From Undaria pinnatifida (lineage: Eukaryota > Sar > Phaeophyceae > Laminariales > Alariaceae), in contig JABAKD010000009.1 in the NCBI GenBank assembly GCA_012845835.1, forward strand, positions 14,416,274 to 14,480,273: a DNA stretch of 64,000 nt, read 5' to 3'. The notes under the pieces were generated by a model. That model was not told the origin of the DNA. It did not search any database and worked only from the letters and a program-made list of their open reading frames with translations. The translations under genes were made by a program, and so were the position numbers. Shown piece by piece: positions 27,860-37,745 of this stretch. Numbering within the stretch: position 1 is the stretch's first letter; each line of letters begins with the position of its first letter.

Positions 27860-27975
27860 AGCGCTCCCACCCGGAATACGCATGCCTAAACCCTCCTCTC
27901 GGAGAACCTTCCCGGCGGCTTTCTCTGCGTTCCTTGCTTTCTTCGCCTTCTTCGTGTCAGCAACGAAAGTAAACT
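27860..27975 (-). repeat. Coding-like relic, homologous to 112-215
   Basis: The minus strand gives KKARNAEKAAGKVLREEGLG then MRIPGGSAESESG. See 112-215. Nothing else coding is found in 27545-28150. Confidence 0.45.
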
Positions 27976-28150
27976 CATAATGCGACCAGGACTTGACGTA
28001 TGATAGTGATAATGAGGCGATATCATTTAGGGGATAGGACCTGGTATCCACAACGGGTGTGCTTTCGATGCCATGGTATCTGGTAGCGCATAAAAATACT
28101 AATACGTACCTGGTAGTGTTTACGCGGGCATGGAACACGCGATGACAGCA

Positions 28151-28570
28151 GTACATCCAGCAGCTTGGCATGTATTACATGTAGTTGTTTTAATTTTGTT
28201 TCTTGCTCATCTCATCTATTAGCTTTTCACTTTTCTTCCCCCTTCTCCCTCCTTACACGTAACTCAGATCCGGGGTCACTAAGCGGGCTCTTCTCCCCCC
28301 TCCCCACTACGGAACGTGCCTTCATTTTTTTCGCGAGAAGACCTTCTTCCCTCATCGACAGTACATCCAGCAGCTTGGCATGTATTACATGTAGTTGTTT
28401 TAATTTTGTTTCTTGCTCATCTCATCTATTAGCTTTTCACTTTTCTTCCCCCTTCTCCCTCCTTACACGTAACTCAGATCCGGGGTCACTAAGCGGGCTC
28501 TTCTCCCCCCTCCCCACTACGGAACGTGCCTTCATTTTTTTCGCGAGAAGACCTTCTTCCCTCATCGACT
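28151..28570 (+). repeat. Tandem duplication, 210-bp unit x2, essentially identical
   Basis: Units 28151-28360 and 28361-28570 are identical by eye except for the last base. A diverged partial copy (CTCAGATCCGGGGTCAC ... CACTACG) is at 53762-53830. Since 210 is a multiple of 3, frames run through both units. Confidence 0.95.
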
Positions 28571-29505
28571 CGCATCGCATCTGATTTACCTCGAGTCGGA
28601 ATCGTTTCATTGATATTTTTGCCGTCCTCCCATAACCGGTTCATACTACTGTGTAAGAAAACAGAGACAATGCTGCTGCGCACACTCAACCAGGTGCTCC
28701 CGACCTCACCGCTCGTCGTCGAAGCAGCGGGGCAGAGGTATATGCAGACGATGCAGTTTCTGTACCTGGGCGGTCTTATCGATGCAAACGCCGACATTAT
28801 GCCAGAGATCAAAGGACGGATCCGACTAGCGTGGGCATGCTACGACGGTTTCAAGCGCAAGCTGCACGATATGGAGGATGCCCCGTTCATGTTAAAGGTG
28901 CGCCTGCTAAAGACCGAGGTGATGGAGACCCTGCTGTACGGGTGTGTGACCTGGGCTCCCGGCCTGGAGCACTTCGCTAAACTCCGAACGGCACACCACT
29001 ACCTCCTCCTAAGGATCATTGGCTCTCAGCGCCGACAGCGCACCGACCACCGCATGTCGTACGCCAAGGCTCTCAAGAAGGCACAATGTGCGAGCGTTGA
29101 GACGACAATCCGCAAACGACGCCTCCTCTTTACTTTGCGGGAGCCGTACAACGGACGACCAATGAGCGACTGACCCATCGCGTGATGTTCGGGACGATGG
29201 CTGGTGGGGTGAACCCGGGACGAGGCCGACCAGAAAAGAACTGGGCCCAGTGTCTGGTAAACGACATCAGGGTATTCGAAGCAACCGAGGGGTCCACGGA
29301 TAGCTCCCTTCTCCTGTTCGGAGTAGAGACTGTGCTATGGCCGAGCGCGACCAAGAAGAGTGGAAATTGGCACCGGGGAATCGTCGACGCGGCGGACCGC
29401 TTCATGACGAGACGGCACAGGGGCGAGGCGGAGAAAAGCTGGCAACGCCTCACAGCGGAGGACGTCACGAGCGAGGCGCCTTTACCGGCTTTGTCCCACA
29501 AATCG

Positions 29506-29878
29506 TACCAGATAAAGTACCAAATATATTTCACTTTACAGAGGTTTTTAAGCTGTTTCTTTTTTTTTGTGTTTTTGTGCTTGTTTTTGTCAAATCGTGA
29601 GAAGGCGTCGACCCACCCCACCCCTAACCCCACCCTTAACCTAACCTTAACCCTGACCCCAACCCCAACCCCAACCCTAACCCTAACCACCCTAACCCAA
29701 ACCCAAACCCTAACCCCAACCCCAACCCCAACCCCAAGCCTAACCCTAACCCCAACCCTAACCCTGGCTAGGGCTCCAATCCGAACGCGGCTTCGCCGCG
29801 CGTTTCGCTTCGGTAAAACTGATGAAGAATGTGCAGACCACCTCAAACATCAAAATATATTTGGTACTTTATCTGGTA
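29506..29878. mobile_element. MITE-1, 373 bp, 26-bp perfect TIRs, telomere-like payload
   Basis: Left end TACCAGATAAAGTACCAAAT and right end ATTTGGTACTTTATCTGGTA are perfect inverted repeats that extend to 26 bp, with TA at each end. It is inserted in the LINE-R pseudogene. Confidence 0.9.
29617..29766 (+). repeat. Interstitial telomere-like CCCTAA/CCCCAA repeat
   Basis: About 25 degenerate hexamers (AACCCT, AACCCC, AACCCA) inside MITE-1. Confidence 0.9.
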
Positions 29879-30231
29879 TGAACTGTGGGGCGAGAACATC
29901 GCAAAGGCTACTGACAGCAGCAGCAAGCAAGGGACACCGGGGGGGGGCGGGGGGCGGGCGGGGGGGGGGAGCAACCGTACTGATACAGCTGTAGGTGGAT
30001 GCAGAAACGAAGTGGCAGATCGTGTGTCAAGGTACCAATTCGACTAAATAAGTGGAGCGTGTGCTGCTATAGCCCTGAACCCTCTACAGCGAGTGATAGT
30101 TTCTGCTATGTTTGTTTTCGTTGAGATCAACGGGGGGAGCGCCAAAGCGACAGTAATGACTTGCTGTTGTCCTTTTTTTTTTTTTGCGCCCTTATTTCCG
30201 TCCCCATTGGCCTTATGCCGGCATTTTCTTG

Positions 30232-30745
30232 CTCTTCTTCGTGTTGTTTTTGTCCGAAAAACAGCAGTTATCTTCGTCGTGTTGTTTTGTCCGTGCAACA
30301 GCAGGTATCTTCTTCGTGTTGTTTTTGTCCGCGCAACAGATATCTGTTCCTCTTCAGCACGCATGGTGTTCCTCTGGCAATTGCAGACTTTCCTTTCCGT
30401 TCCGATCTTCTTGCATCACATTCTTCAGAGCACCTGTCGTTTATTTTGCTTTGTTTTATTTCTTCTTTTTTCTTCTCTTTTTTTCTTTTTTTCTCTTTTT
30501 TTATGGTCTGGCTTGCTTTGTTGTGTTCTCGTACCCGGTACCCTAGGACTTCACTTGCTCTACTTTCATGAATTACGACTGTTTAATTTACTCTGTTTCA
30601 CAGTCCGCGACCATATTTTTTTCTTTTCGCTAGGATGAAGAATCAGCACGGACTCTGGGTGTACTGATGCTGTTGGGTACATATAACAGATAACATCTAA
30701 TAGAAACAACGGTCTAATGTGAAGACAACACATACACATGATGTC
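30232..30745 (+). repeat. Family G, copy 1
   Basis: TCTTCGTGTTGTTTTTGTCCG(N)GCAACAG repeats, CTTCAGCACG, CTGGCAATTGCAG, TGTGTTCTCGTACCCGGTA, GGATGAAGAATCAGCACGGA, TAATGTGAAGACAACAC. Near full-length copies are at 53905-54330 (minus) and 54455-55025 (plus). Confidence 0.8.
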
Positions 30746-30775
30746 GTAGCAAGAGTAAGGACGGACACTGGGTGT

Positions 30776-31376
30776 TGTCGTAAATCGCATGTACAGCATG
30801 GAGATTTGGCCATACCATGCCAAACGTAAATCACAAGTACAGCATGGAGATGAGGCCATACCATGACAAACGTAAATCGCAAGTACAGCACGGAGATGAG
30901 GCCATACCATGCCAAACGTAAATCGCAAGTACAGCACGGAGATTTGGCCATTACCATTCCAAACGTAAATCGCAAGTACAGCATGGAGATTTGGCCATTA
31001 CCATTCCAAACGTAAATCGCAAGTACAGCATGGAGATTTGGCCATACCATGCCGAAAGTAAATCGCAAGTACAGCACGGAGATTTGGCCGTACCATGCTA
31101 AACGTAAATCGCAAGTACAGCATGGAAATGAGGCATTCCATGCCAAACGTAAATCGCGAGTACAGCATGGAGATTTGGCCATACCATGACAAACGTAAAT
31201 CGCAAGCACAGCATGGAGATTTGGCCATACCATGCCAAACGTAAATCGCAAGTATAGCATGGAGATTTGGCCATACCATGCCAAACGTAAATCGCAAGTA
31301 CAGCATGGAGATTAGGCCATACCATGCCAAACGTAAATCGCAAGTACAGCACGGAGATTAGGCCATACCATGCCAT
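30776..31376 (+). repeat. 46-bp minisatellite, ~13 units
   Basis: The unit is CGTAAATCGCAAGTACAGCA + TGGAGATTTGGCCATACCAT + GCCAAA, with 1-2 bp indels and a few point changes. Because 46 is not a multiple of 3, the minus strand stays open with a 46-residue cycle (RFTFGMVWP...), which is an artefact. Family-G terminal words flank it on both sides. Confidence 0.95.
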
Positions 31377-32292
31377 AGAAGGTTAAAGTTTAATGTGAAG
31401 ACAGCACACGCACTAACTACTGCTATGTGTGTTCTAGATAAAATCCATTCCAACGTTCATGCTATTTTCCCCCCGCCATTTAACAGCAGTCGGGTCATAC
31501 TCTGTGTTCATACATCTGTTATGATATAAATACGTGATGATGTAATGATGTTATGATATAGGAGAGGCAACGCCAGAGTTAGTAGGCTAGGGGTACAATC
31601 GTGTCAGGACAACACCACCCCAAAGTCTTGGAGAAGCTGAGATGGAGAGGTGAGACACAGCCTTAGTGTGGCCCTAGTTAGTCAAACGGGTTCGTTTAGC
31701 GGGTGCGCTTTTCTCTAACGGCAGGTGGAGACCCGCCGTCGCAGGAGTCAAAAATGTACAGGCGCAGGCAAATCCCGCACTACCCAGGTCAAAGACAGAG
31801 CAAAAAGAGCTGTCGATTCCTGGGTGGCTATCTCACCTTCTTGGCTGAACCTTATAGGGTTCAGCCGAAGAAGGCCGACAAGTCCATACGTAGTGTTGAC
31901 TAAACCGGAGGGGCGAGGTTAACACAAAGTCTGCGTTCTGCAGAGATTGACGAAAAACTGGTACACAAACGAAAGTGTATGGAGCTTGAGCTTTTTTTAC
32001 CCGGATCTCCAGGAGGATCTGAAAAAAAAAAAAAAAAAAGTTATGGTTCAGAGTATGAACTTCATACTACTTTTGTTAAAATATAAAAATAATAATACAC
32101 TCCAGCTGTTGTGATATCTCTTGGAAGATTTAGATTTTCGTCGAAACTTATCTTCGCAAGCTGTGTGTGACACTTTGTCATATGCTGCTGTATATATGTG
32201 TACGAGATAAACTCATTCTTCCGGCTGCTGTCAATCCGCCGTCCGCGATCAACGTAAGCTTACGCTTTACCTACAATGGGACCCGAAGGGTG
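31377..32292. other. No supported gene; short ORF with hairpin at 31838-31876
   Basis: 31725-31922 is an open frame (METRRRRSQKCTG...KPEGRG) with no recognised domain. CCTTCTTGGCTGAACC and GGTTCAGCCGAAGAAGG form a 17-bp stem within it. 32090-32180 is a diverged copy of the 110-bp repeat at 44783. Confidence 0.4.
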
Positions 32293-32432
32293 CGCCAGCT
32301 AGCGTTGGGCTGCGAAAGCAACTGAGTCAAATCGACACACGACGCGTATGAAAATACCATATACGTGGAAGTGCTGGTGAGCTAAAGCTTTATTTTTCCC
32401 CATCCGTCGGAGGATAAAAAAAAAAAAAAAAA
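32293..32432 (+). mobile_element. SINE-A copy 3
   Basis: GCCAGCTAGCGTTGGGCTGC ... AGCTAAAGCTTTATTTTTCC ... TCGGAGGAT and about 18 A. Confidence 0.82.
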
Positions 32433-32549
32433 GTAAGCTTAGGTCGTGCCCCTGCTCTGCTCTCAGCAGGCGCGCAATTTCATTTATTTGCGGTCGGTCA
32501 TGTCGTTTTCTCACCACTGTTGTCACGTCATCCACATCCACACTACTAC

Positions 32550-32882
32550 TATATATTTTTTCATTTTTTATCTTCACACATCTACTTTCCAGGTCTGGCC
32601 AAGCCGTGGTCACAGGTGTCGTCCCTTCTCCCCCCGGTTCTTGCCTTCAATTTTTATCGCGCATAGGGTTCAGCAATCCCACTGCTCGTCGATATTTCAT
32701 CGAGTGTTGCTAACTCACGCTCTCGCGCTTTCCGCAAGGCAATTTGTGCACAAGAAAAAGTCCCAACGCATATCGTATATACGAGTATGCACTCGGCGGG
32801 GCTCGAACTCACGAAACTGACCTATACCAGGCTCGAGGATAACCTGGTACGCCACCAGGGCGACCGGTTGATGATATCACTT
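32550..32882 (-). mobile_element. SINE-T copy 1 (tRNA-derived head)
   Basis: The minus-strand head has a perfect A box (TGGCGTACCAGG) and a B box-like GAGTTCGAGCCCC, 5' of a body with GCGCGAGAGCGTGAGTTAGC and CGGGGGGAGAAGGGACGACA. It ends in an A-rich tail near 32560. Confidence 0.75.
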
Positions 32883-32915
32883 ATATATGTACCTGGTACC
32901 TTTTTCCGGAAGTCC

Positions 32916-33050
32916 TTTTTTTTTTCGTTCCGGCGGATGGGGAAAAATAAAGCTTACGCTCTCACCACACTTCCACGTCTTTTCATATACGTCCCGTCGT
33001 GTGTCAATTTTAACTCAATTGCCTGCGCAATCCAGCGCTAGCTAGCGTGT
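32916..33050 (-). mobile_element. SINE-A copy 4
   Basis: Poly(T), CGGCGGATGGGGAAAAATAA, CACCACACTTCCACG, AGCGCTAGCTAGCG: SINE-A in reverse. Confidence 0.75.
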
Positions 33051-33067
33051 CCATCGGTTCCTGGTAT

Positions 33068-33408
33068 CTTTTTTTGTTTTTAATCCTCACTTTTGACCTC
33101 CAGCTCAACTCGTGAGAAAGAGGGTTTACCCTCAGCGACCTGCTGTGGACAAGCCGTGATCACAGGTGTATTCCCTTTTCCCCCCCGGTGCTTGCCTTCA
33201 TTTCTATCGCACATAGGGGTCAGCATTCCCACTTTTCAGCTTTTTCTGCTCGTCGTCGATTTGCATCGAATTTCCCAAACTCACGCTCGCGCACTTTCGG
33301 CCAGTTGATCTGCAAGAAATAGTCCGTTGTGGGATTCGAACCTATGACCTCGACCTCAATAGTTACCGGGCATATTATAGGACCACCGGGGACGCCGGCT
33401 CGTATGAT
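33068..33408 (-). mobile_element. SINE-T copy 2 (tRNA-derived head)
   Basis: Head GCCGGCGTCCCCGGTGGTCC ... GGTTCGAATCC (perfect B box), body GAAAGTGCGCGAGCGTGAGT and AAGCACCGGGGGG, tail GAGGATTAAAAACAAAAAAA. The tail resembles that of SINE-A. Confidence 0.78.
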
Positions 33409-33409
33409 A

Positions 33410-34163
33410 TGACATACATCACTTTATGACCACATCACCTTGCTGTATTTGCAGTGCGTATCTCTGTCTTACAATTTGTGGCCTCAGAGCTCGACATTGG
33501 CACGGATATTGATTGTGCTGGATGTAGATCGGTGGAAATATCAGTTTGGCGTCAAGAACACAGCCCTGTTGAATAGTAGGTATCCTATCTGGCAGGCACG
33601 CATTTTTAGTCGTAATGGCACACATCATGGTATGTATGTAGCAACAGCAATACTTCGCAAGCTCCCCACACGAGTAGAAGAACGGTTTAATGTGAAGAAC
33701 ACACACACACACGAGTCACTATAAAATAGTCGTCATGGTGGTACTACATGGTTGCACATGTCGAATGTTCTATTATACGGCCAACTACCCGATTTCTGCA
33801 TGATAACACACCGCGAAGGTGTAACACAATGTATACCGTTCTAGATAGTTGTTCCGAATGGTCGTCCTCTATTCATATGCTTGGCACACAAATAGCCAGG
33901 CCTGGTTGCTCGAGCATATGGCAGGTGTACCCAAAAGCCCAGGGTCTCCAACGGGTGTCTATGGCTCAGGTGACACCATCGTATATTCATCTATCAACGG
34001 ACAACCTTAAATTCATTATAAAGGACATATAAAGCATACTACCATAAGTACCTGCCGTACTCGTAGTAGTACTCGTATTATGTTACACGATAATCAGAGA
34101 GCACTTCTCGTATAAATCCACTTTGTATATTACAAGTACCAACAACGCAGCTTGCAAAGATGA
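33410..34163. other. No gene or repeat I can support
   Basis: Unique-looking DNA. A family-G terminal word (TTTAATGTGAAGAACACACA) lies at 33685-33710. Open frames are under 100 codons with no motif. Confidence 0.4.
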
Positions 34164-34171
34164 GTATTGAC

Positions 34172-34872
34172 CAGGGTTAGAAAAAGTTCACGCGGACCTG
34201 CGCTGGCGCAGATTTGCGCAAGAAATAGCGCGCAGCGCAGTTTTTGAGAAGGGCCATCTGCGGCTTGCCGCAGAAAAAAAAAATAGGCCGCAGATTTCGC
34301 GCCGAAGGCGCGAAATTTTTCTGCGTTTTTTTTTTTTTCGCGCCGAAGGCGCGAAATTTTTTTTGGGGGGTGTTTTGTATTTTAGGAAGTAAGACGATGT
34401 CGGGTGCGGATCTGGTAATGTTCCAATGTTCCAGTGGAGGGCAGCTGGTGCAGGGTGCAGGGTAACCCTAACCTTATTTTCCTTTTCCGCGGTATGCCAG
34501 CAAGCTGTTGAAGCATTATCATCATGAAATCCAACGAATACTCGGAGCTTTCGATACAAAATTGAGCAGTTTTGTGAGAATGGAGCCGTTATTTAACTGC
34601 TGTGTGCAAGGTATGTATAATACGCGTTCCACATCATCAAAATAGCGCCAAAAAATGGCCCATTTTGACAAAAATCTTAACCTTTTGTGAAGGGAAAACC
34701 CAAAAAATTTCCGCTCCGCGGGGCCCCTCCGGGGGGGGGGGGCCTACACGGCCGGCGCCCTCCGGGGGCCCTCCGGGGGCCCTCCCGGGGGGCTCCTGCG
34801 GAGGGCCGCAGGTCGCCTTCGGCTCCCGCCTGCGCAAGCGCAGGCGAAGCCTCCGGACTTTTTCTAACCCTG
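34172..34872. mobile_element. hAT-type non-autonomous element, 701 bp, 8-bp target duplication
   Basis: Ends CAGGGTTAGAAAAAGTTC and GACTTTTTCTAACCCTG are inverted repeats; GTATTGAC directly flanks both (34164-34171 and 34873-34880). CAGGG ends and an 8-bp duplication are hAT hallmarks. The interior has GC-rich hairpins (CGCGCCGAAGGCGCG twice, CTCCGGGGG repeats) and no transposase. Confidence 0.93.
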
Positions 34873-34880
34873 GTATTGAC

Positions 34881-35747
34881 CCCAAATTCGTCGAACTCAC
34901 GGCTGATGTCCTTGAAATATTTTTATTAAATACCAACATAATAGCATCAAAGTGAACACAACATCACGTATGACATGTAGTAATGACAATTTCCTTCCCA
35001 TCCACCTCATAGTTTATCTTTGAAATATTTTGTATCTGCATGTCACACGCAGGTAGAATAGTTTACTATCATCCACCTCCGTCCCCCCCCCCCCCCACCA
35101 CCACCACACACACCCCTTCCCCGGCATCCCCCCTCCCCCCGCCACCCCCCCCCCCCTCCCCCGCCGCCCCACCTAAAATCAAAATCTGTATGAGTAATAA
35201 ACACTACCAGACAGATGATATCACTTTGTTACCTTGCCAGCCATCCATGCCGTAGCTCCAATTCATATATTATAACTCCCCCCCCCCCCCGCCCCCTCCT
35301 TCCCCGCCACCTGCACCATCGCCTAGACGTAGCACCACACGTATAGTAAGCTCCTACCTGGTATACATTTATGCGACCTAAAGTGGTAGGAATTCCCACC
35401 CCCCCTCCCCGCTCCCCCTGAGTTTATCCCCCCACCGCCCCCCCCCTTCGAAAACTCTGGGATATATACTAAACTGATGAATTCCTTCCCCAACCAACCG
35501 TCAGATTTTTCTCTATGAGGGGTTTATGGTTTCCGCGCAAAGATTGAGTTCCTCTTCCCCCCTCGCCCCTGCCCCCCCCCCCATATGAAACAGCCTCCTC
35601 GCCTCTCAAGCCTCGTACATTTTCAAAGAAAATTTGTCTCCTGGAGGGGACGCTTTTGAATCGGACGACGATCAAAACAACCCAACACGATTTTTCTTGA
35701 CTCTAAAAAGCAAACAGCAGTGGATAAATATAGGGCGCTGACGCTCC
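34881..35747. other. No gene seen; C-rich simple sequence
   Basis: C-runs and CCA/CCG tracts at 35078-35170, 35278-35315, 35395-35450 and 35560-35585. Confidence 0.5.
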
Positions 35748-36092
35748 ATGAGAGAGGGCTTCTCCGTCTCAGCGACAACAGAAGCCCTACAGCAGTTCCT
35801 CATTCCGTGCGCTTTCTGCGACGAGCTGGTGATGAAGAAGGGGGATGAAATGCCCATCCTGGCGTGGATCACTCGTCGCGGTGTTCGAAATCTGGCTCAA
35901 CAAGAAGACGAGAAGAGTATATACAATTATTCTGAAATGGCTGATTCTCATATGAAACAAAGAAAAAAACATGGCAAGTGGTCAAAAGGGGGTATACCCC
36001 CGTTTTTTTTTTGGTCATTCGGGGGTACAGAGAAAAAACCGGCGCGGAACGTGCGCGCGCTTTGCCCCAAACGGCCTAAGATTCAATCCTGA
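35748..36092 (+). CDS. Orphan 114-codon ORF, running into a fold-back arm
   Basis: The first 75 codons have a coding-like composition with IPCAFCDELVMKKGDEMPIL and AWITRRGVRNLAQQEDEK. The last 38 codons are fold-back arm. It may be a truncated host or element exon whose natural end was replaced by the insertion. No family recognised; no splice pattern established. Confidence 0.3.
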   Translation: MREGFSVSATTEALQQFLIPCAFCDELVMKKGDEMPILAWITRRGVRNLAQQEDEKSIYNYSEMADSHMKQRKKHGKWSKGGIPPFFFWSFGGTEKKPARNVRALCPKRPKIQS

Positions 36093-37745
36093 CGCGCTGG
36101 CATGTGTTAAGATACGGCCTCGAAAGGCCTCTAGGTATCCGAATTTAAGATCATTTGGATGGGTTTCGTATGATAAGGTTGGCGGTTTATATGCGGGGAA
36201 GTTAGGAATTAGATCGGAGGCACGCGCCTCCGATCTCAGAAGCTATCCCGGGCTCTGGTGGAAACGAATAAAGCTACATCTCTACGAAGGAACGAAAGTG
36301 AGTACTCTCCGAGGACCTGCTCAATTGGCAGACCTGCAGGGGGCACTCTGTGTCCCCCACCTTTAATTTCACATGTGGCGTCGACGGCAGGACCATGGGT
36401 TTTTGGGTCGTGGGTTCGATCCCCACCATCCACAAAAATAAACTTTTCAGACTTTCCCCATGTCGAACTTGAAAAATACTCTCCCCGGTATACCCAGGAA
36501 ATGAAACGGCTTGGATAAATGACAGGTCCGCCCGTGTATGACCTGCTATCCCGCCGTTTCAGGGGGGGAGAGTGTTATAAGGCTTAGTTTGGGTAAGCTA
36601 TTGGTTAACCTTTTGCAAGTGGTCAAACGGACTAATACCCCACTAATTCCTTAACACATGACACCCGCAGCCCATGCCGAGCACGCACACCTTTTTTTTT
36701 TTCGGGCACGGTTTTGGGGCAAAAACGGGGTTGCGGCGAAGGAGGGGCAACCTGGTCCCCCTTCTGAATAAAACGTGGGGGGGAGGGTATACCCCACAAA
36801 ATCTACTAAATTGTATCCTATACCCCCCCGTTTGACTGCGTTCGTCCCCCATGTGACTGAAAACGGTACCCCCGATTGACCGATTCCGACGCCTTCAAAA
36901 GCAAGCACAGCGGGCGGCTGCACGTCACCGCTCAACGGCCCGAATTGACCACGAGCGGAACATCCGGAAATCGCGAATAGCTGCGATCGTTTATCTCCGA
37001 AAAAATGACCGAGCATGAAACAAACAAAACAAAACAAATCTTTTACGGTAACCACAAAGACAGGCGGCCAATGCCAAATAATATAGTCGGGCAGGACGTG
37101 CCCACGTATGACCGTAGTCGTACGAAGAGTAGGACTCTGTGTTCTGGCTCCACGATAAATTTTCGCGTTTCCTAAGAAGCAGATATATGGTATTGGCCGC
37201 TTGCCTGTCTTCGTGGTTACAAACAAAATTTTGTTTTGTTTAGTTTGTTTCCTGTTCCGTCATTTTTTTATTTTTTCGGAGGCAAAAAAATACCGCAGCT
37301 ATTCGCGACTACCGGGTGTTCCGCTCGTGGTCTATTCGGGTCGTTGGGCGGTGACGTGCAGCCGCTCGCTGTACTTGCTTTTGAAGGCGTCGGAATCGGT
37401 CAATCGGGGGTACCGTTTTCAGTCACATGGGAGACAAACACAGTCAAACGGGGGTATAGGATAAAATTTAGTAGATTTTGTGGGGTATAACCCCCCCCCC
37501 CGCCACGTTTTAGTCAAAAAGGGGGACCAGGTTGCCCCCTCCTTCGCCGCGACCCCGTTTGCCCCAATACCGTGCCCGAAAAAAAAAAAGGTGTGCGTGC
37601 TCGGCATGGGCTGCGGGTGTCATGCCAGCGCGTCAGAATTGTATCTTAGGCCATTTGGGGCAAGCGCGGGCACGTTCCGCGCCCGCGTTTTCTCTGTACC
37701 CTCAAATGACCAAAAAAAAAACGGAGGTATACCCCCTTTTGACCA
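35979..37745. mobile_element. Fold-back element, ~0.55-kb inverted repeats, invaded by a TG...CA element
   Basis: The left arm (35979-36104 plus 36661-37080) pairs with the right arm (37185-37745): TGGTCAAAAGGGGGTATAC, GCGGAACGTGC(G/C)CGCG, CCCGCAGCCCATGCCGAGCA, CGGTACCCCCGATTGACCGA. The loop is about 100 bp. Neither arm encodes a credible protein. The left arm is interrupted by 36105-36656; the right arm is intact. Confidence 0.88.
36105..36656 (+). mobile_element. 552-bp TGTTAAG...CTTAACA element (solo LTR or TRIM-like), TSD CATG
   Basis: Inserted in the fold-back left arm with CATG at 36101-36104 and 36657-36660. The right arm shows the empty site (GCTGGCATGACACCC on the minus strand). 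TG...CA ends and a short duplication fit an LTR. Inside are an A box-like GCTCAATTGG (36319-36328) and a perfect B box GGTTCGATCCC (36413) in a T-arm GTGGG-loop-CCCAC, so part is tRNA-like. Fragments recur at 15132-15621 and 16510-16570. Confidence 0.85.

Larger units (their letters stand above)
28652..30045 (+). pseudogene. LINE-R reverse-transcriptase 3' half, frameshifted and split by a MITE
   Basis: The frame from KKTETMLLRT through FLYLGGLI, LKTEVMETLLYGCVTWAP and RRLLF matches the 52560-53588 fragment closely. It shifts frame near 29130, continues HRVMFGTMAGG ... ALSHKS to 29505, is interrupted at 29506-29878, and resumes after it with a G-rich stretch, ending EVADRVSRYQFD. The YLGG and LLYGCVTW motifs are typical of the thumb region of non-LTR retrotransposon reverse transcriptases. 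The catalytic YADD core is absent. Confidence 0.8.

Noticed and set aside
29617-29766. Telomere or chromosome end
   Set aside because: The repeats are degenerate, 150 bp long, internal, and enclosed by MITE TIRs.
30697-31376. 195-codon repeat protein (RFTFGMVWPNLHAVLAIYV-like)
   Set aside because: 46-bp minisatellite that is open only because three units make a 46-residue cycle; indels switch frames without preference.
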